From assembly GCA_032719365.1 (NCBI GenBank), contig CM064871.1:26323566-26387565 (forward strand): a DNA stretch of 64,000 bases. Reading direction: 5' to 3'. The stretch is from Prinsepia uniflora. Taxonomy: Eukaryota > Streptophyta > Magnoliopsida > Rosales > Rosaceae. A model generated the notes under the pieces. That model was not told the DNA's origin. It did no database searches and worked only from the letters and a program-made list of their open reading frames with translations. Positions 46,419-57,947 of the stretch are shown here, one piece after another. The translations under genes and the position numbers were made by a program. Every line of letters starts with the position of its first letter. Position 1 is the first letter of the stretch.

Positions 46419-49400
46419 TGACAAGACCCATCCCGATTATCCCTCAATAGTCGTGATGAATCTTGCTCCCGTCTGACATTAACTAAAAATTTCCGAAAGT
46501 AACCAAACTTATATACATACAACACACAACAAATCCCGAAAACATTGTCAGACAAGGGATAGTTAAGTTTTACAGACCAATGACGTCACAAGTTTGACTA
46601 GTCAAAGACAATACAGAGCATAGGTACTGTTACAGATAGGGGTCAAATTCCTACTCTGTAGAATGTCTGAGTGCGCAACGGTCTAATTATTCTTTTGCCT
46701 CGCTTGCCTCGTTTTTAGCCCTCGTACCTGTACACTGGCCTGGAGGGTGCATAAAACAATAAAGGTGTGAGTGGACAAAAATGACCTCTTATAAAAACAT
46801 TTGCCAAAATACATTTCTTACCCTCCAGTTTTCACAAACATGCATGCATATCATAAGACACGAGTAATAATAGGAAATCAATTAAAGTGGATCAATCAAA
46901 ACAATTTCCACAAAATCACGGGACTTATATCCATATCTTGTTGCTTAGAGTCACGTTTTATCCCTGCAACGCGTGCATATCAATAGGCTCAAGGACCGCT
47001 CAAAATCCGAGCATCCGCCGCTGTGAACACATCACAAGCCGGCAATCCAGATCTAGTGAACACATCACTTACCGATCCATATATTCCAGCACATCTGATC
47101 TGAGTCAAGCCTCCCCTGGGCTGCAAGACAAAGATCGTGCTACGTGACCTCTTCGGGGAAAACACTTCCATCCCGAAGGCGAGTGTTATCTCCAGGGTGC
47201 ACTCCGGGGAAAAACATATTTTCTCCCGAAAGCCCTAAATATCTGCAACATATTATCATCACAAAAACCAGTGAAAAACAGTTGCATAAAAATCTAATCA
47301 CATATCGACACAGGGTCTCAGCCCTAAATTAACCAAAGTCCCGATTTACTTTATAAATCCGAAATCATCAATATCATCATATAATCACATGGAAAATGCA
47401 AATCCAATCAGAAACACAATCTCATTGGGTCCCAACCCCAAAATATCAATTTCACGTAAATCCGTGCAACCGTAAACCCGAGTTGCCACGATCACGTAAA
47501 TCCATTAATCATTGACTCATAATCCGAGTCCAAATATCATTTTCAATCCGGGCCTAGCCCAAAACATCATTTGCACGTTCCTCGTAAAACGTGCCCGAAA
47601 GACTGATTAAAATAATCACAAAAATCACGAGAATACCAAAATCATCAAATTCACATTATTTACTTGGGTTCTCACGCCCACAATATCATTTTTAACCAAT
47701 TTCATGATTTCTCGAAAATCGTGCCAGAATATAATAATATAATAATCATAAAACCGAGAAAATCGAGAAATCACCGAATCAAAGCATCAATCATGTCAAA
47801 TCATAGAAAATCATATAAATAAGCATTTTAAACCATATATGCATGCATCACAGTTAGAAAACCAAAAGTCCACTCACACACACCGTCCCGATTGTTCAGC
47901 CTCGAGCTGTTCGTTTTCATCCGAAGTCCCGGGAATATTCCAGCCTGTCAAATAAAGTGATTTAAGGTTACTAGACTATCATATAATCCTTAAACAGGAA
48001 TCCCCTAATTGTCGGAATTTTATAATATTATTTTAATATAAATTTAAACGCGTCGGGTACTCGGAACTACACTGAAACCATATCCGATTGACCCGAAACC
48101 AACGCGGATAGGTTCGTATCATCGAGAACATCAAGTTTCATGTTGAACACTTTGCCGGAATCCTCCCCACGCGCCGTCACGCGCCGCCGCAAGCGGCTGC
48201 GCGTGAAAGCCACGCGCCTAGCACAGTACAGCTACAGTGCATCGTTCTCGCCCGTTTGTCTGATAAACGGGTTGAAATACCCGCAATAGGATCCGATGCA
48301 ATCTCAGTCAATTCGACCTCAAATCGATCCGTTCTTTCAACTGATCTCATCTACTCTAACTTCATTTTAGTTCTGTGAATTCAATTACCTCAAGTAAGGT
48401 CCAAATCTTCACGACTCACGATCGAAATTCGACGGGTCTCCTATTCGGGTTTCACGATTCCGTGCCTGATTTTCCAATTAATTCATGTGGTTAGCACCGT
48501 GAGAGTATAAGGAACAATTTTCCATGATCAATTTCGAATGAGCTTACCTCTAAGTATCTGAACTCAAGGTTGATTTTTGGCAGCCATGGCAGCGTCTGTT
48601 CTTCCTCAATTCGACACGAATTCTTCTCGTTTTTGTTGCAAAGCTTTTAGTTTTGATCCTAGCAACTTAATGGAATCCTCAATTGCTCCTCTCCTGGCTC
48701 CCAAATCCGAATTCGATTTTCCCCCAATTTTCCAGAATTTTCGAAGCAAAATTCTCTCAGTTCTCTGGACCTCTCGAGTCCCTCTCTCTCAGTTATGCTA
48801 CTTAGACGTTCAATTGCATAATGACGACGAGTTTGGGGCTTATCACGGGCCAATTGGACATAATCATGGTTCAAGCCTTAATTTGGGGAAAAGTTGTCAA
48901 AAGGGGATAATATTGTGTTTCCCTTAAGACCCGATTCTATGTTTTCTGAGGTGAGAATCAGACAAAAGACAAGTCTGATCAAGGCCAAAAGTCCATTTTG
49001 CCCCTAGTTGGATAAATTACCATTTTGCCCCCAGCCTTCCGTGACCCGTAACGTTCGTAACCGAACTCCGTTTTCGACGTGCCGCCTGTCGTTGTACTCC
49101 GGGCATCGAGACCTACCTAACGGTCTTCGAATCGTGTGAAAATTAGTTGGCAAACAAAAAGTCAACATTTTCCCCCTTTTTGCCCAAATTACGAAAATGC
49201 CCTTGGGCTTCCGAACGTCATAACTTTTTCCCAGATTGTCGGAATTGGGCGTGCCACCTGTCTATGGACTCGTGACGTCCCGAACTACGTCGCGGTCATC
49301 GGTCAACATCCGTTTGATTCACCAATCAAAAAGTCAACAATTTGACCATACTATTCACAAGGGTAAAAACGTCATTTATTCATTATGTTACAAAATTACA

Positions 49401-49425
49401 TTTTCTAAATTTCCGGGGCGTTACA
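46419..49425 (-). repeat. 5' LTR of element C (3007 bp)
   Basis: Equal in length to 31296-34302 and nearly identical. In its own orientation it starts TGTAACGCCCCGGAAATTTAG at 49425 and ends TCTTGTCA at 46419, followed by the primer-binding site. Confidence 0.92.
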
Positions 49426-51350
49426 TTGATGAAGCTGCATTATTGATCAGCAAGTGTATATTTCCTTGTTGGAGTTGCTTCGAGAGGTTTCATGAGACAT
49501 GATCTGACACTTGAAATGCTCCTACTTCATGATGCTTAGAGGTGTTCTTATGGGCACATCGAGGCATGGCGCCTCTCCTAACATTATGAGATGGTTTTGT
49601 TCTTGAAGAAGTTGTTGTAAAATTCTGATAGAACTTGGACCTAATTGCTCAACTTCTCAAACTGATGTGATAAGTCAACTGGTCGATGTGAATATCATAA
49701 CATCTATGTATGTCAAATGGAACGTTGAAACTTATGCCACAAGCTCTGGTGGCAAAGTGTTATGTCGTGCTTTTGATGGGCTTGAGTGTATCCTTATGCA
49801 TGGGGTAGGTCTTCCTGAAGTCTCCGAAGATCTGCATCAGTATGGAGCCAATTAGGGGCTTGGCATGATTCCTGTCCAACCAGTAGCTCATTTGTATGTT
49901 GGAAGGTTACCATCACATCGAATGAGGGAAGTGGATTGATGTCAAAAAGTGTGTCAATTTCAAGTGGCATATGCATCGTAACTGTGGACTGCCGTTTCAT
50001 ATGCCATGGATATTGTTAGTTGAAACACAGGTTGCAGTCCTCATTGGGAGTGATTCGGTTGCGCTTCTTGAATTTCAACAAGCAGATCGTTCTCATCGTG
50101 AATTATGGTGATGGAAATTGGGAGCCTATCGAATCATGTGGTTCTTCATGTTCTTACCATGAACAAAGAATGAAGAACGATGAATGCTAAACAATGATAA
50201 AGTGTTCTGGAAAAGCTATATAGCAGGCTTTGAGTATTTCTCAATTCAGCTATCAATAAAAACACCAGTTGTTGTGGTAGAAATTGTCGAGATTTGTAGA
50301 ATTCCTTTTTTATCCCTATATACAGTAACAAGATACAAAACTGGGTTAAGGTTGAAACCCGGAAGGGGTGGTTCAACCAAGAACGATGTAATGCCTAAGT
50401 CAGTTTAATCGAATGAATAAACGGGTAGAATATTAGCATAAGTTTTAAAATATTTTTAGAGTGAGGTAAGACATTCTATTTATAATGAAGCCTTGAGGTG
50501 ACCATGATGTCTAATTGGTTGAAAGAGATAATGTTCAATATGTGATTATTTACTATTTACATTAATCTAAGTAATTAATATATTTCGTTGATAAATATAT
50601 TAAATTAATGTGGAAATTGTGAGATACCGTCGTCGTTTATACAAGGGGTAATATCGATATTATAATAATTATAGAACATGTAGTAACTTCCCAATTCTCA
50701 GGTGGTTTACGATTTCAGAACAGGAAATTTCTTTAAATTTTGATTCTTCCAGCCTCAAATTATGGGGTACCCTTAAAGTTGACCACGTGGCACCCTTACT
50801 GCATTTTTTTTATCTGACTCCCTTACTAGCATTTGACAATGCCAATAGGCATAGCGGGCCCAATTCATCCAAACCAAACGGCCAGAAATTGATATTTTGG
50901 TTCACTTAAATGTCGGCCCCAACTTTCATTCGAACAGAATCAAACCGAATGGTCCCCCTCTGTCTCACAAATATGGCGTCCAACTCATAAAATTCACGTG
51001 AAAACTGAAAAGAAAAGTGAGTTTATGCAGCAAGGAATGGAGAATTGTAGATTGGACAAGACATGATTTTAAGGTGATAATAATGGGCACTGCCAGTGCG
51101 AGGCTGGCTGCAAACAGCGGCCGAGTGCTAACTGCGTCCAATTAATGCCCAAGTTGGCCCAAGAAATTTAATAAAATCCAATTATCGAAGTTCCACTTAA
51201 CTAATCATAGTACGCTTCCCTGCTCCGGGAGGTGGTTTCTTTGTTTTTATTTTGCCATTTTACCAAATTCATTTTTGGATTTTCTAGGACCTTTCATTAA
51301 TCTCGCTCTCTTCTTTACTCTTCACTGTACACTCTTAGCAAACTTTTCGC
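49426..51350. other. Intergenic DNA between element C and SDE3
   Basis: No supportable gene. Short ORFs at 49667-49855 and 50184-50408 have no recognisable domain. 50380-50540 (GATGTAATGCCTAAGTCAG, then AGAGTGAGGTAAGACATTC and an AT-rich TATA-like stretch) resembles Tat/Retand LTR promoter sequence and may be an old LTR piece; this is weak. The last few hundred bases should contain the SDE3 promoter, without a clear TATA box. Confidence 0.35.
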
Positions 51351-51487
51351 TTCCATTGGTTGAAATGCAGTGAACCCTTTTTCAGATTCCCCTATTATAT
51401 CTCAAAACACTACTCTTTTTTAGTATTTGACGGCTGTGAATTCTGGGCCGTCATCTCTCTCGTTCAAGGCCTCATTGCTCGACTTCT

Positions 51488-51490
<3 letters not shown>

Positions 51491-51519
<29 letters not shown>
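51491..51519 (+). repeat. CT microsatellite in the SDE3 5' leader
   Basis: About fourteen CT dinucleotides follow a CAG|GT at 51490/51491. With the acceptor-like CAATGCAG ending at 51758 this suggests a 5' UTR intron (51491-51758). CT repeats near the transcription start are common in plant 5' leaders. Confidence 0.55.
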
Positions 51520-51522
<3 letters not shown>

Positions 51523-51847
51523 CCTTATTTTCTCTTATGACGATTTCTTACTGTTGGTATCTTTGTTTGAATTTCTCAATGTGCTTGTTGATTTAATTCT
51601 CACGTCCGTACCGGATCTGATGTGAGATATTGTTGATTATCTTAGTTTGTTTCATGGTCAGTATCTTAGCGCTCCTTTTTTCTGTGGTTCTTTCTGATTT
51701 TGCGGGAGCTTTCATGTCATTTTCTTTTCCGATTGTGGGTCTGTGGTCTCCAATGCAGGCCTTCCAAATCGCAAAATAGGAATGTAATCTTTGAATCAAT
51801 ACCGACCTTTTCGTTTTTGTTTTGCTTGAAATTCACTCTCTGTGTTC

Positions 51848-51871
51848 ATGGCAGCCTGCGGTTGGCGATGA
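51848..51871 (+). other. Seven-codon upstream ORF overlapping the SDE3 start
   Basis: An ATG at 51848 reads MAACGWR and stops at TGA 51869-51871. That stop overlaps the main ATG (51868-51870) as ATGA. The upstream ATG has T at -3 and G at +4 (moderate to weak), while the main ATG has G at -3. The arrangement permits leaky scanning or termination-reinitiation, provided the leader is not spliced away here (GGCAG at 51851-51855 is also an acceptor-like site). Confidence 0.5.
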
Positions 51872-54800
51872 GTACAGTCGGTGATAAGTGGGATGATGAA
51901 TGCTCTGTCATTGGGGACAAAGGAGAAATCGGCTTCATAGATTTTGAGGATGATAAATCGGTGTGCAGTTCCAAACCTAATGAAGAGGGTCCTATTGTTA
52001 TTTCATTCCCATTCCCTTTCATGGCTGCTGGAAGGCAAGGTGAAAAGCCTCAATCAGTAGTTGTGGGAGAAACAGCGGCGGATAAGATCACCGTTAAGAA
52101 CACCACAAGTGAGCCAGTGGAGCTATTGGGTGTTAAAATTTATGCCTCAACTCCAGAGGACTCTTTCAAGCTTTCTCTGATGCCACCTCCAACTTCAGGC
52201 TCTGATGTGGAAACTATCCGAGCCTTCCTCGAGTGTACTTCCTTGGAAGACAGAATGCTTCAGCCACGAGATACATTGACGATATGGATATCTTGCAAAC
52301 CCAAGGAAATTGGTGTGCACACGTCGGTTGTGCTATTTGATTTTGAAACTGAGCAGATCGAAAGACTCGTGTTTCTCTTAGCAGAAGACAACATATCCCA
52401 ATCTTTAGCATCAACAAAACCCTATGCAAGAAACACTAGAAAGAAACCACTTGTTGTGGATACTTTTCATGCGGCTGTTCGTCCTGCTAGGCAAATAGAA
52501 CGAGTCTACAAAAATAGGCTGCTTCGATATGACATTCCTAAAGACATCAGAGAATTGGTTGAAAGCAAACAGATTCCCGATTTTGTGAATGACGGCCTGA
52601 CAAGAGGGAACTATGCTCAATATTTCAAACATCTACTCATCATGGACGAAATACAGCTAGAGGTGAGCTCTTCATTTTGCAACAGCACTTTATGAGATTG
52701 TTTCCGATTTGTTCTTAAATTTTGTTTTGTTCAGGAAAGTATGAGAAGCCATGACATGGAATTTGTTACTATGAGGAGGAAGGGACCTCAATATTTGTCC
52801 CTTGAAGTCCCTGGGCTTGCTGAGAGAAGGCCTTCACTTGTCCAAGGGGATTTTGTTTTTGCCAAGCTGTCTGAGCATGTAGATGATGGAAATCTTCCAT
52901 ATCAGGTTTTTCTTCTTAAACAAAAACTTACTGTCAAGGCCGAATATCTAATGCATTTACCGTATGATTGTTAGCATGCGAATTACCTGGCTTTTGCTTA
53001 TTTATTTCTCTATCTATATTTCTATCTGTAAATGCTTAGCTCTACCTATGCAGGTTTGGACTACTGTTGTCCACTAGGGATGGTAACGTTGTCCCGTAGA
53101 ATTTCCTTCTTTTAAACAACATATTGTCACTCTTGCATTTAATGATTTTTTCATGTACTTGGAAGAAGTTGAAAGGTTTTTTCTTTAATGTTTGGCTGAA
53201 GTTGGACATTCACGACCATGTCCTCTCTCAGTTGGCTAGTTCATCCATGCATATGCATTGTGTTTCATAACCTGTTGGCTCATATTTTGATCAATACTCA
53301 AATGTTTTCGTGTTAGCTAAGTATTAGAATTATATAGCATATTTAAAAAAATAAATTAATGTGTTCTGTGCAGGGTTATATCTACAGAGTTGAGGCTGAC
53401 GATGTATACTTGAGGTTTCCGCCAGAATTTCACTCCCGCCACAAAGATGGTAACCTTTATAGTATACAATTCACATTTAATCGAATTACCATGAAAAGGT
53501 TATATCAAGCTGTTGATGCAGCAGCAAAGTTAGATGTTTGTTTCCTTTTTCCATCTGAGTCCACTCAGAGAAGGATGATCAGAGGCACTCGACTGGTGCC
53601 TATATCTTGCAGACCTAATCAGGAGCAGATGCGCTCAGTTGAGATGATCCTAGGCTGCAAAGGAGGGCCACCTTATGTGATTTATGGTCCTCCTGGAACC
53701 GGTAAGACAATGACATTAGTGGAAGCAATCCTCCAAATCTACACAACTCGGAAGAAAGCTAGAATCCTTGTGTGTGCACCTTCAAATAGTGCAGCAGACC
53801 ACATTCTAGAGAAACTCGTCAATGGGAAGGCTGATGTAGCAGTTGCAAAGGAGGATGTATTCAGGCTCAATGCAGCTTCTCGTCCTTACGATGATGTCAA
53901 CCCTAATCATATTGACTTCTGCTTCTTTGAGGATGATGTCTTCAAATGTCCAGTACGCAGTGCCCTCCTCCGCTTTAGGATCATTATATCAACATATATG
54001 ACTGCATCTCTGCTTTATGCAGAAGGTGTCCCACAAGGACACTTTTCTCATATTATCTTGGATGAGGCAGGCCAAGCTTCAGAACCAGAAACCATGATCC
54101 CGATTTCACATCTCTACAACCGGAATACAGTGGTTGTTCTTGCTGGAGACCCTATGCAGTTAGGTCCGATCATAAACTCCAGTGAAGCAGAATCCTTTGG
54201 TTTGGGGAGATCGTTCTTGGAGAGGATGTTTGAGTGTGAATATTACAGAAATGGGGATGGAAATTATGTTACAAAATTGGTCAGAAATTATCGGTGTCAT
54301 CCAGAAATTTTGTATCTCCCAAATATGTTATTCTATGGACAAGAGCTGATTGCTTGTAAAGATGACACAGTCTCCTTCATGGCCAGGGTAGACCTTCTCC
54401 CGAACAAGGATTTTCCAGTTCTTTTCTTTGGCATCCAAGGCAGTGATGAGAGGGAAGGAAGCAATCCATCATGGTTTAATCGGTTTGAGGCAAGTAAGGT
54501 TGTAGATGTCACTAAGCGACTCACTGCAGGAAGGAATTTGACTGGGGATGATATTGGGATCATAACACCTTACCGGCAGCAAGTGCAGAAACTGAAGAAA
54601 GCCTTCGAAAATTTGGATATGCCTAACATCAAAGTTGGAAGTGTTGAGCAATTTCAAGGACAAGAGAGGCAGGTTATCATAATATCAACTGTCCGATCAA
54701 CAATCAAGCACAAAGAATTCGACAAAACATACTGTTTGGGCTTTCTGAGCAATCCCAAAAGGTTTAATGTTGCTATTACTCGTGCAAAAGCTTTGCTAAT

Positions 54801-55136
54801 TGTAATTGGGAACCCGCACATCATCAGCAAGGTATTGTTCCTATCCATTATGGTATAAAAAAATGTGGAATCCAATCTCTTTTTCTTCTAATAGTTTCAG
54901 CCCTTTGGTTTTGGCAGGACCCAAACTGGAACAGGCTTCTGTGGCGTTGTGCAGACAACTCATCCTATCAGGGTTGCAACCCCCCAGAGAGGCAACAGAA
55001 TTTCGATCATTATGAGGGCACAACGGAGCAGGAAGATTTCTCAAACAACGAGGGATGGGCTCAAGAAACTGCGCCAACCGAACTTCCCAAAACTAAAGTG
55101 GAAGCGGAAGATGAGTGGTCTGATGGTTGGAAGTAA
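51868..55136 (+). CDS. SDE3: SDE3-type RNA helicase (MOV10/Armitage family)
   Basis: Exons 51868-52662, 52735-52905, 53374-54831 and 54918-55136, all with GT-AG introns, give 880 aa. This is a superfamily 1 (UPF1-like) RNA helicase that in Arabidopsis acts in post-transcriptional gene silencing downstream of RDR6. Motifs seen: Walker A GPPGTGKT at about residues 427-434, [15 protein letters not shown] (Ia), [10 protein letters not shown] (II), [12 protein letters not shown] (III), [13 protein letters not shown] (IV), [21 protein letters not shown] (V) and [21 protein letters not shown] (VI). The start is the ATG of [25 protein letters not shown], which matches the family N-terminus; the frame is open further upstream but there is leader sequence. 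Compared with the ~1000-aa Arabidopsis protein the C-terminal tail is short, with only NEGWAQ and DEWSDGWK as GW motifs (argonaute-binding type). All catalytic motifs look intact. Confidence 0.93.
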
Positions 55137-55517
55137 ATACTTTCTGTACATATAAAGTGACGCTAGTTCGTCTTCTCCCTTTATAAACTAGCAATCCCTG
55201 GCTTTAAAGTGGATGTGAGGGTTCCATTGGGCTTCCAGTAGGAACTGGAACTTTTGAATTCACCGGTTGTTTGGCTAGAACCAATTTTCTTTTAAGAAGC
55301 CGGATTCATGAAGCTAATCAATTCTAAGTAGGACTAACTGTAGTTCATTGTATTTATGATGAATGCAGATGAAGTTACTTGTTATTATCATATAATTGTG
55401 AAGCAGAAAATTGATTTATTATCAGAGTTTAACATCTAAAAAATATGTAGAAAATTCAAACGAGAATATACAAATTGATGAATGCCAATGTAACAGGGTT
55501 AGCACAAGGTTGCTTGA
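55137..55517. other. Convergent intergenic region, SDE3 and LTPG 3' flanks
   Basis: About 380 bp between two convergent stop codons. It must hold both 3' UTRs. AT-rich, with AATAAA-like variants only; no further gene is seen. Confidence 0.5.
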
Positions 55518-56426
55518 TCAAGTCATTGAAGGAAAATAGTGAAGGAAAATGACTAGGGCAAACAGAAACCAAGTATTGCTTTTGGAAATTTGCTTCGTTG
55601 CTGTTGACGCTATGGCTGGTTCTAAGGCTGAGCTTGGTTGGGTCGACGGTGGCAGCGGCAGCGGCAGCGGCGGTGTCATGCCCACCAGAAAGTTTGAGTA
55701 GTTTGTTGATTCTGGCGGTGAGCTTATCAAAGGAGATGAGCCATTGTCAACACCTGCATAATAATGAGCGCAAACCTAATCAGTCAAAGGAAGTCAGTCA
55801 ACGGAAGTCAAACCCAAATTTTCCATTGAAATCAATGACCCAAGTTAATTTGAGTACCAGAAGGAGGAGGGCTTGAAATCGCCGGAGTTGCTGAGCTGCG
55901 GAGAGGAGGGAGTTCCGGGGAGACTGTTGAAGTTTATACAAAGAATTAGCTTTCAAGATATAAAGATTGATCATTTTTTAATCTGTACATAAAACTTTGA
56001 GTTGGGAAAAGCGAATTTTGAGTAAAACCAAGAACCTAAGCAGAGCGACTCCAAAGAATTTGCACCCTTTGTGTTTGCGAAATCGCCGCTGACAGGGCAA
56101 ACGGACGACAGAGACAGAACTCGACTGTCGTTCACTGGGAACCCGAGCATGGGAGGATCTTGGATCAAGTAGCAGAGGCACATGGCGGCGCCAGACTCAA
56201 ATGACGACGAGAATGTGTCGCAGCACTTGGGAGGGGACGACTCGGAGAGGTTGTTTGGCGACAACGAAACGTACGGTAAGCACGGGGAGAATCTCACGAG
56301 CTCGTCGGCGCAACCTGACAGTGGCGGCGGTGGTTCTGCTACCCTGAGTTGGACGAGTGTCAGGAGGCTGAAGAAGAGGACGAGAACGGCCATGAACGAA
56401 GGGAAAGAAACACAAGTGGGGGCCAT
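55518..56426 (-). CDS. GPI-anchored non-specific lipid-transfer protein (LTPG), gene 1
   Basis: Three exons, 56426-56036, 55923-55858 and 55753-55518 (minus), join in frame to 230 aa. A signal peptide (MAPTCVSFPSFMAVLVLFFS, cleavage near residue 30) is followed by the eight-cysteine motif C39-X9-C49-X18-CC-X13-C83-X-C85-X24-C110-X18-C129. A long Ser/Pro linker (LPPLRSSATPAISSPPPSG, LPLPLPPSTQPSS) leads to a hydrophobic tail (TWFLFALVIFLHYFP) typical of a GPI-anchor signal. Such proteins bind fatty acids or waxes at the outer plasma membrane and cell wall. The start at 56426 is chosen because it opens directly into the signal peptide; an in-frame ATG 20 codons upstream adds a charged segment. 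The X18 spacing between cysteines 7 and 8 is longer than in genes 2 and 3. Confidence 0.85.
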
Positions 56427-56852
56427 GGTTGGGAGAAACGGCGGGAAACGGAGAAATTTCGAGTTTCTGTAAGTTGGGATCTTCAAACCTTCTCTTTTTT
56501 AACCAAAAAAAAAAAAAGAAAAGGAAAAGAATGTGATGTAATCTGTAACAGACTGTAACAAGATTGAGGCTTTGGCAGTTTAGGTGACCATATTTTTCTC
56601 ATCACATTCTGTCACAGTTAAAAGTCATAAATTTAATTTGCAATCCTCATATTTAGAGAAAAAATAAAATGTTTATTTGGTCTGGTTCAAATGATATCAT
56701 ACAGATATAGATGTTTGAATAAATAATCACCCAACATTAACATGGGTTTACAATGATCTGAATTACCCAAAAACAGTAATCAATCACACTCACACTAGGA
56801 AAAGAATACCAACATTTCTGAAACAATGTATGAAATGATGTGTAATGAGAGC

Positions 56853-57947
56853 CTAGAAAAACTTGATAGCAACAATGGCGGATGCAAAAAGAAGAACAGA
56901 AGGTGAGAGACTGGTGGATGGCAAGGAAGCTGATGGAGTCAGAACCGGGCGGCTTCCAGAGGTTGCAGTTGGAGCTGCAGAGCCCCCTGTTGTAGATGGT
57001 GGAGTTTGAAGTGGTGTTGTGTCGGATTCGGGTGACTGAGCAGATGTGGTCAGCGCCGGGACAGAGGGAGCTGCTTAAAGGCAAACATCAAACATGTATG
57101 AGGAATCGATGCAATCCTTTCAGAGATTAGTAAATTAACCAACTAGAGACCACAAATTTAAAGCCAAAGCTTTGAATAATGATTTTACATTCTAAACAAT
57201 CTGTCCTGTGAATAATGAAAACAAAAATTGAAAAAAAATTTAGTAGAAATGAGAGTTTGTAAAGGTGTCATGTCTTTATTAAAGACATGATGTCATATAG
57301 AGAGAAAGACTCGTTAAAGAATTACATGTTGGAGTCGACGGTAATTGGTAAAGCTCCGGGGGAAAGAGTGGCGCCAAAGAGCTAGGACCTGTCAAATTAC
57401 AATTAACTCGAAATTAATTCATCAATTTATTAGATAACTTGACATATTATATTATTAGGCTGTTAATTTTGGGTTCAAATTAAATAAGTTTTTCTCAGAC
57501 TAAGGAATGTACCTGGAGCAGGTAGAGGTGCACCAGAAGCTGCAAATGGACAACATTATGTTAGTATCCATGTTGATACTAAAAACCTACTTGTGACATG
57601 AAATTGAGAATAAATTTGTGACCTCGGCATTGGAGTGCGACACCGGGGAGGTTGCAGGCGCGAGGGAGAGAGATGGCCAGAGTCCGGTTGATTGGTAGTT
57701 GGAAGGGGACACTTCCGGTGACAACAAGGCACAAACAGTCTCTGCTAGTACTTGCGAGGGATTTCAGAGAATTGCAGCAGTCTGCGGTGGGTGATGAGGT
57801 GCCATTGGCGCTGCTATTGGTGAGAAAGCTCATGCACGAAGACAGGCTGGAAATCGTTGCAGCAGTGCAAGAGGAGCCGATTTGGGCATACACCGGCATA
57901 GCCTCACAGCCATTTGAGGTAAAGAAAGTGAAATCTCCATAGTACAT
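56853..57947 (-). CDS. GPI-anchored lipid-transfer protein (LTPG/xylogen-like), gene 2
   Basis: Exons 57947-57623, 57539-57513 (27 bp) and 57070-56853 join in frame to 189 aa. The eight-cysteine motif is C27-X10-C38-X18-CC-X12-C71-X-C73-X24-C98-X8-C107, with the family signature PINRTLAISLPRACN. A Ser/Thr/Pro-rich linker and a hydrophobic C-terminus (SVLLFASAIVAIKFF) indicate a GPI anchor. The N-terminus is odd: MYYGDFTFFTSNGCEAMPVYAQ has the expected cleavage-site end (VYAQ) but a weak hydrophobic core and an extra Cys. The true first exon may lie upstream, or a small deletion or frameshift has damaged the signal peptide. Introns are 83 and 442 bp. It lies about 430 bp upstream of gene 1 on the same strand, which suggests tandem duplication long ago. 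Confidence 0.78.

Larger units (their letters stand above)
31296..49425 (-). mobile_element. Tekay/Del-type chromovirus (element C), interrupted by element D
   Basis: LTRs of 3007 bp each lie at 31296-34302 (3') and 46419-49425 (5'), differing by about seven substitutions by eye. The primer site is at 46404-46415 and the polypurine tract at about 34303-34313. Gag-pol is split by element D (36009-43547). Outside the right LTR is TTGAT. On the left there is no matching duplication because a second internal region (31056-31295) follows the LTR directly, so the element is part of an LTR-internal-LTR-internal array. Confidence 0.9.

Noticed and set aside
49667..50408. Short ORFs between element C and SDE3 as small genes
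   Set aside because: No domain, no start or splice support, and composition like the surrounding non-coding DNA.
56737..57084. Separate 115-codon minus-strand gene next to LTPG gene 2
   Set aside because: It is the wrong frame of LTPG exon 3; the correct frame joins exons 1 and 2 and ends in a GPI-type tail at 56853.
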